DNA of 27,975 nt. Origin: CAYRGG01 sp964423745 (lineage in GTDB: Bacteria; Pseudomonadota; Gammaproteobacteria; Competibacterales; Competibacteraceae). Location of the stretch: the NCBI GenBank assembly GCA_964423745.1, contig CAYRGG010000054.1, positions 1 to 27,975 of the forward strand. Reading direction: 5' to 3'. The first letter of the stretch is position 1, and every line of letters starts with the position of its first letter. Shown piece by piece: positions 23,589 through 27,975 of this stretch. A model generated the notes under the pieces. The model ran no database searches and was not told the DNA's origin. It saw nothing but the letters and a program-made list of their open reading frames with translations. A program made the translations under genes and the position numbers.

Positions 23589-24239
23589 TTATTGATAACT
23601 CAAAACCAATCCGTGAATGAGTCGTGTCCAACCATCCACTAATACAAACAATAAAAGTTTAAAGGGAAGCGAAATAGTCATGGGTGACACCATCATCATA
23701 CCCATGGCAAGAAGGATATTGGAAATCACTAAGTCGATAACTAGAAAAGGCAAATAAAGCAAAAAACCGATTTCAAAGGCTTCTTTTAACTCGGTTAATG
23801 TAAATGCTGGTAGTAGTATCAGCAAACTCTCATCCGTGATGGTTTCTGCATAGTCTGGTGGCCAAAGTTTTTGCGTGGTGCGGGCAAAGAATTTACGCTG
23901 GCTCTCTTCTGAATGTTCCAGTAAAAAATAGCGTATAGGTTCAGCGCCTTCCTTAAGCGCTTGTTGAGTAACAGGGTTTTGCAAATCTATTGGGTCAATG
24001 GCTAACAACGTTCTTTGCATATCGATGCCCACGGGCGCCATGATATAAATGGAGAGAATAATCGCTAGTCCATTCACTGCCATATTGGGTGGAATCTGCT
24101 GAATACCCAACGCATTACGCACTAAAAATATAACCACAACGATTTTTAAAAAAGAACTCACCATGATCGCAATAAAGGGGGCGAGCGCCAGCACGATCAT
24201 AGTGACCATTAAAATGGAAGGATTAGGCAAGCTATCCAT
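23589..24239 (-). CDS. sctR: type III secretion export-gate protein SctR (YscR/FliP family)
   Basis: The 216-residue protein has four membrane segments and a periplasmic loop (VGIDMQRTLLAIDPIDLQNPVTQQALKEGAEPIRYFLLEHSEESQRKFFART) as in YscR. Landmarks are LAPFIAIMVSSFLKIVVVIFLVRNALGIQQIPPNMAVNGLAIILSIYIM and the C-terminal GFLLYLPFLVIDLVISNILLAMGMMMVSP. SctR forms the pentameric core of the export gate. There is no long signal peptide as in FliP, which argues for the virulence-type system. The ATG at 24239 overlaps the sctQ stop by eight bases (ATGGATAG), so it is coupled to sctQ; a TTG one codon earlier is possible. GGGAAAA upstream can serve as ribosome site. Confidence 0.95.
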   Translation of the reverse strand: MDSLPNPSILMVTMIVLALAPFIAIMVSSFLKIVVVIFLVRNALGIQQIPPNMAVNGLAIILSIYIMAPVGIDMQRTLLAIDPIDLQNPVTQQALKEGAEPIRYFLLEHSEESQRKFFARTTQKLWPPDYAETITDESLLILLPAFTLTELKEAFEIGFLLYLPFLVIDLVISNILLAMGMMMVSPMTISLPFKLLLFVLVDGWTRLIHGLVLSYQ

Positions 24240-25290
24240 CAAATTTTCCCGAAAGTTCTAAGACTCTCACACCGATGCGGCCATTGACGTCTAGCAAATC
24301 GCCCGTACCGATACGGTGTCCATTGGCGCGAATGGTAACGGGCTTTTCTAGGGGTGTATCGAGGGCAAAGGCGTAACCGGGTTGCAAGGTTTTTAATTCA
24401 CCCAGTGACACTTCCCGTTCACCCACTTCAAAAACAAGATTTATTGGCAAATTATCCATATCAATTAGCTCGGTTTTTTTTTCATCCATTTGAATATCCT
24501 TACATCTTTTGTTAATAACAATGCGGTTTTCTTTTACTTGGCCTTCCAGTAAAAAATCTCTAGCAATGGGAATAAAAACGGTATTTTTTTGAATAAGCGG
24601 ACAGTCATCGAGAAAAATGACATCGCCTACCACAACCTCTTGGAGCGTTGCTGCTGATAATTGCGTAGATCCAATTTCAAAGGAGATTTTTTTCGAGAGT
24701 AACGTCCAGTCATGGTTTTTGCGTTTGGGGATTTTCTCGAAAGCTTTAAGGAATAAAGGTATGAGCGGTTGTTTAAAGGAAAGGTAGCCCTCGATAGGGT
24801 GGTGATGTCCTTCCCAAGTTAAGGAAAACAAAACAGTGATGTCATCTATTTCACCCTTTTTTTGCTCACCACAGCCAGTAATCTCTATGGAAACTCCTAA
24901 CATCTTTTCAAAAAGACTGAGTTCATAGTCTAGCGCTGCTTCAATAACGGCAATGTGAAGTTCCGACGGTAAATCCGCAAGATTGTCTTTTGGTAAAAAA
25001 CGGTTTAATCGATTGCGGAGAAACAGATCGGTTAGAACGATACAACCAGGATGATTCTCAATAACTAGCGGAATGCTTTGCAGAAACCGTTTATCTCGAT
25101 CCGTTTTTGGAGATAAAAACTCGAGATAGCCATTACGGTTTTTTATCTGGAAACATTGTTTATTGTAACCTTGGCTGAGAGAAATTTGATTGTTTAGCTG
25201 AATGCTTTCAAAGGTGTGCTTTTCAAGCATTAAAAGCCTGTGTGTGATGTCATCCATGATATTTGTGCCATTAACTAACGTTGATCCCAT
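24232..25290 (-). CDS. sctQ: type III secretion cytoplasmic ring protein SctQ (YscQ/FliN-FliM family)
   Basis: This protein of up to 352 residues ends with a SpoA domain: LPINLVFEVGEREVSLGELKTLQPGYAFALDTPLEKPVTIRANGHRIGTGDLLDVNGRIGVRVLEL (about 280-347). The N-terminal 270 residues are poorly conserved, as is usual for SctQ. It forms the cytoplasmic sorting platform that docks effectors and chaperones below the export gate. Being first of sctQRSTU and divergent from the muramidase gene, it probably has its promoter in the 25291-25519 gap. Two start codons are possible, 25290 and 25257 (MDDITHRLL), neither with a good Shine-Dalgarno. An internal start producing the short SpoA-only form known for YscQ was not identified. 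Confidence 0.88.
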   Translation of the reverse strand: MGSTLVNGTNIMDDITHRLLMLEKHTFESIQLNNQISLSQGYNKQCFQIKNRNGYLEFLSPKTDRDKRFLQSIPLVIENHPGCIVLTDLFLRNRLNRFLPKDNLADLPSELHIAVIEAALDYELSLFEKMLGVSIEITGCGEQKKGEIDDITVLFSLTWEGHHHPIEGYLSFKQPLIPLFLKAFEKIPKRKNHDWTLLSKKISFEIGSTQLSAATLQEVVVGDVIFLDDCPLIQKNTVFIPIARDFLLEGQVKENRIVINKRCKDIQMDEKKTELIDMDNLPINLVFEVGEREVSLGELKTLQPGYAFALDTPLEKPVTIRANGHRIGTGDLLDVNGRIGVRVLELSGKFDG

Positions 25291-25459
25291 TAAATGCTTG
25301 CAATATGAAGCCCCTATTTTGAAGCAAAAAAATGATTTAGAAAATACAACATAAGTGCTAGTTATTTAGGATTAATACTTAAGTCGTAGGCTGGGTTATG
25401 ACTAATAGTGGATTTTTATTTTTATCGATTTTGCTATGTTAGTAACGCGATAAATAAAT

Positions 25460-25501
25460 CGTTTTGAAAACGAGTAATCATTTTAAAAAAATAATCATTT
25501 T
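25460..25501. promoter_or_regulatory. palindrome and direct repeats upstream of the muramidase gene
   Basis: CGTTTTGAAAACG (25460-25472) is a perfect odd palindrome centred on one G. TAATCATTTT follows twice in direct orientation at 25475-25484 and 25492-25501, 17 bp apart, ending 18 bp before the ATG. The whole 229-bp divergent gap is AT-rich and must serve both sctQ and the plus-strand genes. These sites may be operators or activator boxes for the secretion locus; no regulator gene is seen nearby. Confidence 0.4.
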
Positions 25502-25519
25502 TCACTGGGATGACTAACC

Positions 25520-26539
25520 ATGACTACGATTAACAATAAATCTGCCCATGTTCATACGCCTTTTAAAACTTGGGAAACTAAAGCAACGCAACAAAACCAG
25601 GCAAAACGTTTTGAACAAGCGTTAGATAGAGTCGATCCGGTGTCTATGTACACAGTGCAGGCGGGTGATAATTTAAGTCACATTGCAGCTCGCCATGGCG
25701 TGGAACTGAAGCAATTATTGAAAGCCAATCCGCAGATTCGCAATCCAGACCTGATCCACCAAGGGCAGCAAATTAACCTACCGGATCAGGCAAAGCCTTT
25801 TGAAAAATCGCCACCTACGGAGGAATCGGCGTCTATGTACACAGTGCAGGCGGGTGATAATTTAAGTCACATTGCAGCTCGCCATGGCGTGGAACTGAAG
25901 CAATTATTGAAAGCCAATCCGCAGATTCGCAATCCAGACCTGATCCACCAAGGGCAGCAAATTAACCTACCGGTTTTGGATAAAACTGTGCCTCAGGCAG
26001 AACCGGTTGCAAACCCTCAAGTAACCCCTCCGGTGAATGACGATCTCATTTATGGGGATAAGGTCTCTCTAGAGTTTGCCCAAAAAATTGTCGAGATTGC
26101 AGAACGGCTTGGTGTAAATCCCAACCATCTAATGGCTGTCATCCACTTCGAAACCGCTGGTACCTTCAGCCCATCCATTCAAAATCCCATGACTCGCGCT
26201 ACCGGACTTATCCAGTTCCTTCGCGGTACCGCCCAAGAACTTGGCACCACAATCGATGAACTGGCAGAGATGAGTGCAGAACGCCAACTGGACTTCGTTG
26301 AAAGTTATTTATCGAAATATGCGGGACGTATGAATAATGTAGAAGATACTTATATGGCGGTGTTTTACCCGATCGCCATGGGCCGACCATCGGACAGCGT
26401 TTTGTTTAGTCAAGGTAGCCGTGCCTACCGACAGAATGCCGGGCTTGACCACAATCATGATAATCGAATCACCAAAGCCGAGGCCACTGCGGGTATTCAT
26501 GAGCGCATCCATCGGGGTCGCTTGGCTAGTAATAATTAA
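25520..26539 (+). CDS. LysM-LysM-lytic transglycosylase-like protein with EF-hand loop
   Basis: This 339-residue protein has no signal peptide: the N terminus (TTINNKSAHVHTPFKTWE) is polar and Ser/Thr/Asn rich. Two LysM peptidoglycan-binding repeats follow (43-88 and 106-151), identical through YTVQAGDNLSHIAARHG to GQQINLP. Residues about 176-300 look like a muramidase/lytic transglycosylase domain with the likely catalytic glutamate E211 in MAVIHFETAGTFSPS and TRATGLIQFLRGTAQELG. Near the C terminus, D310-x-N312-x-D314-x-R316-I-T318-x-x-E321 is a textbook EF-hand calcium loop. Type III loci often encode a transglycosylase that opens the cell wall for the needle, but those normally carry a Sec signal. 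The lack of one suggests export by the type III system itself or a substrate role (inference). TGGGA lies about nine bases before the ATG. Confidence 0.82.
   Translation: MTTINNKSAHVHTPFKTWETKATQQNQAKRFEQALDRVDPVSMYTVQAGDNLSHIAARHGVELKQLLKANPQIRNPDLIHQGQQINLPDQAKPFEKSPPTEESASMYTVQAGDNLSHIAARHGVELKQLLKANPQIRNPDLIHQGQQINLPVLDKTVPQAEPVANPQVTPPVNDDLIYGDKVSLEFAQKIVEIAERLGVNPNHLMAVIHFETAGTFSPSIQNPMTRATGLIQFLRGTAQELGTTIDELAEMSAERQLDFVESYLSKYAGRMNNVEDTYMAVFYPIAMGRPSDSVLFSQGSRAYRQNAGLDHNHDNRITKAEATAGIHERIHRGRLASNN
25642..25784 (+). repeat. 143-bp perfect direct repeat, copy 1 (LysM 1)
   Basis: This segment is repeated base for base at 25831-25973, an offset of 189 bp (63 codons). It covers one whole LysM repeat. 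Identity includes third codon positions, so the duplication is recent or kept uniform by gene conversion. Confidence 0.92.
25831..25973 (+). repeat. 143-bp perfect direct repeat, copy 2 (LysM 2)
   Basis: Second copy of the segment at 25642-25784. The linker between the copies (25785-25830, encoding DQAKPFEKSPPTEESA) partly echoes the sequence before copy 1 (AKRFEQ versus AKPFEK), so the original duplicated unit was probably longer, about 189 bp, with the linker diverging since. Confidence 0.92.
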
Positions 26540-26567
26540 GCGATGCGATGCTAGGAGGCAATAAATC

Positions 26568-27581
26568 GTGTTAAAACTAATTGCTAGAAAGCGTTATCTT
26601 CTTGTTTTTTTGGTGTTCTATCCTGTTTATCTATGGGCTGATCCCCAGCCTACCCCACAAATTTATAGGGGCATTGCTCAAAAACCCACCGCTGCCAGTG
26701 TAGCAAAACATCGTCTGAACCAAGACGAGTCAGCCATGGAGGTAGCTTGTTCCCCCGATAGTAGGCAGGCGCTTGCCGTAGGTTTAAAGGGTACGCTACA
26801 TCTGTGGAACTTTACCAGTGACCAAGTTCAGGTTTCCAAAACGTTTGAGAGGAGTATCCAACATCCTATATTTTTACCGAATAAACAGGCTTTTCTAGTA
26901 GCCGGTCCTCATATTTTGGAAATACACTCCCTTATCGACGGTGCAAAACTCAATGCTTTGTCTGAAGTTAAAGATAACTGGTTGTCGTCCGTGGCTGTGT
27001 CTCCCGATGCTAGCCTCGTGGCTATTGGGTATGGAGAAGATATCTTGCTTTGGGATACGCAGACAGGCGAAGTGCTGCCCCCTCTAGTGGGTCATGATTT
27101 TGGGATTCTGGCAGTAGCCTTTATAGACGATGGCAAGCGATTGGTCTCGGTGGGTTATGATGCAGCGGCGCGGCTTTGGGATGTATCCACAGGAGTTGAG
27201 TTAAAGCATTTTGAAGTATACAGCACTCCGCATTCTGCGGTCGCCATTGATCCGAAAACTAACACCATGCTGGTCAGCGGGGGCAGAATGGCTTTTGTTT
27301 GTCGATGGCATATCACACGCGGCGAGCAGCTCAACTGTTTAAATGACGTCAATACCCCCCTTTGGGTGAGTACCCTCGCTATAGGGCCGAACGGTCACCA
27401 GGCATTATCAGGGGGCCCGCATGATGAAGTGATCTTATGGGATCTGGAAACCGGTCGTGCTGTGCGTCAGTTTAAGGCAAGTGACGGGGTTTATGGCGTG
27501 GCTATATGTCCCAATGGTAAATATGGACTCTCGGCCAGTGAAGATGGCGTGATCGATGTCTGGGATTTGCAGACGGAATAA
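26568..27581 (+). CDS. exported seven-bladed WD40-repeat protein
   Basis: The 337-residue protein starts at GTG, supported by AGGAGG at 26553-26558 nine bases upstream. It has a Sec-type signal (MLKLIARKRYLLVFLVFYPVYLWA). The rest forms seven WD-like repeats, enough for a closed propeller. Their ends read LHLWNF, LEIHSL, ILLWDTQTGE, ARLWDVSTGV, VCRWHITRGE, VILWDLETGR and IDVWDLQTE; the second and fifth are degenerate. The typical pairs SPDGxxLxxG are visible in AVSPDASLVAIGYGEDI and AICPNGKYGLSASEDG. Such proteins are interaction scaffolds; a partner cannot be named. It lies 28 bp after the muramidase gene and 74 bp before the next, so the three are probably one transcript divergent from sctQ. 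A periplasmic WD40 protein is not a standard type III component. Confidence 0.83.
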   Translation: MLKLIARKRYLLVFLVFYPVYLWADPQPTPQIYRGIAQKPTAASVAKHRLNQDESAMEVACSPDSRQALAVGLKGTLHLWNFTSDQVQVSKTFERSIQHPIFLPNKQAFLVAGPHILEIHSLIDGAKLNALSEVKDNWLSSVAVSPDASLVAIGYGEDILLWDTQTGEVLPPLVGHDFGILAVAFIDDGKRLVSVGYDAAARLWDVSTGVELKHFEVYSTPHSAVAIDPKTNTMLVSGGRMAFVCRWHITRGEQLNCLNDVNTPLWVSTLAIGPNGHQALSGGPHDEVILWDLETGRAVRQFKASDGVYGVAICPNGKYGLSASEDGVIDVWDLQTE

Positions 27582-27655
27582 GGATTTTAAGCTGAAAATC
27601 TCGTGATTAATTTTTACCGATCAAATAAAAAAAGCCTTAGCAAGAGAATCTGACA

Positions 27656-27975
27656 ATGACGCGTATAACTCACCCCACAAATATTCATTATCGTTACCCA
27701 CAGCCGCCTACCCACACGTTCACGCCTCAGTCTCAGCCTAACCCCCAAGCCGTCAAGCACCTACAAGCCATCCTGGATGCCCCTAAAGAAACGGCTAGGT
27801 TGTCTCAGTCTAGTCAAAAACAGTCCGATGCCCCTTCACTAAACCCCTACCTTACCCAAGCCTACACAGCACTTGTCCAAGCACACCAACAACACTCAGC
27901 AAGCCAAGGCCGCCAGGCGTCCCTCGATAGGCTAGCAGAAGGCCGCTTCAGCAAAGCCGACCTCCTGGCTACATT
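27656..27975 (+). CDS. N-terminal part of a Gln/Pro/Ser-rich protein, candidate type III substrate (partial)
   Basis: An ATG at 27656, with AAGAGAA a little upstream, opens a frame that runs to the window edge (106 codons, no stop). It begins MTRITHPTNIHYRYPQPPTHTF and is rich in Gln, Pro, Ser, Thr and His with few charged residues, then turns more helical near QAYTALVQAHQQHSASQGRQ and RLAEGRFSKADLLAT. No signal peptide or membrane segment is present. A polar, disordered N terminus downstream of type III genes is typical of secreted translocators, needle-length regulators (SctP) or effectors, but no family could be recognised. It is 74 bp after the WD40 gene on the same strand. Confidence 0.65.
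   Translation, partial: MTRITHPTNIHYRYPQPPTHTFTPQSQPNPQAVKHLQAILDAPKETARLSQSSQKQSDAPSLNPYLTQAYTALVQAHQQHSASQGRQASLDRLAEGRFSKADLLAT

Noticed and set aside
23584..23631. 16-codon N-terminal extension of SctS
   Set aside because: It overlaps the end of sctR, and the family length of about 88 residues fits the ATG at 23583.
23314..24239. Flagellar export genes (fliP-fliQ) rather than type III secretion
   Set aside because: The gate genes follow an SctQ of virulence type, SctR lacks the FliP signal peptide, and no flagellar structural gene is present.

Overview
The window looks like chromosomal DNA of a gammaproteobacterium. The protein families seen (WS/DGAT lipid acyltransferase, GlpK/GlpD/GlpF, a MocR regulator, a small UPF0213-type GIY-YIG protein and a Ysc/Hrp-like type III secretion core) are all common there, but the genus cannot be named from the sequence. 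Base composition is uneven: the glycerol region around 8.6-14.5 kb is visibly richer in G+C than the type III secretion region from 21.5 kb to the end. This is consistent with, but does not prove, an acquired secretion island.

Layout. Positions 1-69: a 9-bp tandem repeat that may encode the tail of an upstream protein. Positions 128-550: a GIY-YIG gene bracketed by mirrored dRS3-like palindromes. Positions 639-2156: a PAS-like zinc-motif protein, tRNA-Ser(CGA) and a VapBC toxin-antitoxin pair. Positions 2196-6372: a WS/DGAT-acyltransferase fusion, a ferritin-like small protein and a divergent Crp/Fnr-type regulator. Positions 6452-8077: a secreted choice-of-anchor I beta-propeller protein. 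Positions 8641-14458: a glycerol operon, glpK-glpD-glpF followed by a Tat-exported GlpV-like binding protein with no ABC permease or ATPase beside it. Positions 14563-17015: a PhzF-like enzyme divergent from a MocR regulator. Positions 17096-17701: a MITE-like element and a DUF29 gene. Positions 17742-21311: a four-gene minus-strand operon (membrane-anchored arylsulfotransferase-like protein, small YVGPGAG protein, three-helix membrane protein, PAPS-type sulfotransferase). Positions 21470-25290: the type III core genes sctQ-R-S-T-U on the minus strand. Positions 25520-27975: on the plus strand, a LysM2-muramidase with an EF-hand loop, an exported seven-bladed WD40 protein, and the start of a Gln/Pro/Ser-rich protein that may be a type III substrate.

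How the genes work together. Glycerol enters through GlpF, is phosphorylated by GlpK and oxidised by GlpD, and could supply glycerol backbones for the acyltransferase fusion, although the two loci are about 4 kb apart and not co-transcribed. The sulfotransfer operon combines a cytosolic PAPS-type enzyme with a membrane or periplasmic ASST-like propeller, and the stop-start overlap suggests coupled expression. The type III genes build the inner-membrane export gate (R, S, T, U) and the cytoplasmic sorting ring (Q). The divergent plus-strand genes would supply peptidoglycan remodelling and possible substrates or accessory factors.

The strongest surprise is SctU: at the place of the normally conserved NPTH self-cleavage motif it reads TGRN. 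Other points worth a second look are the mirrored GIY-YIG cassette, the sulfotransfer operon, and the perfect 143-bp duplication inside the muramidase gene.
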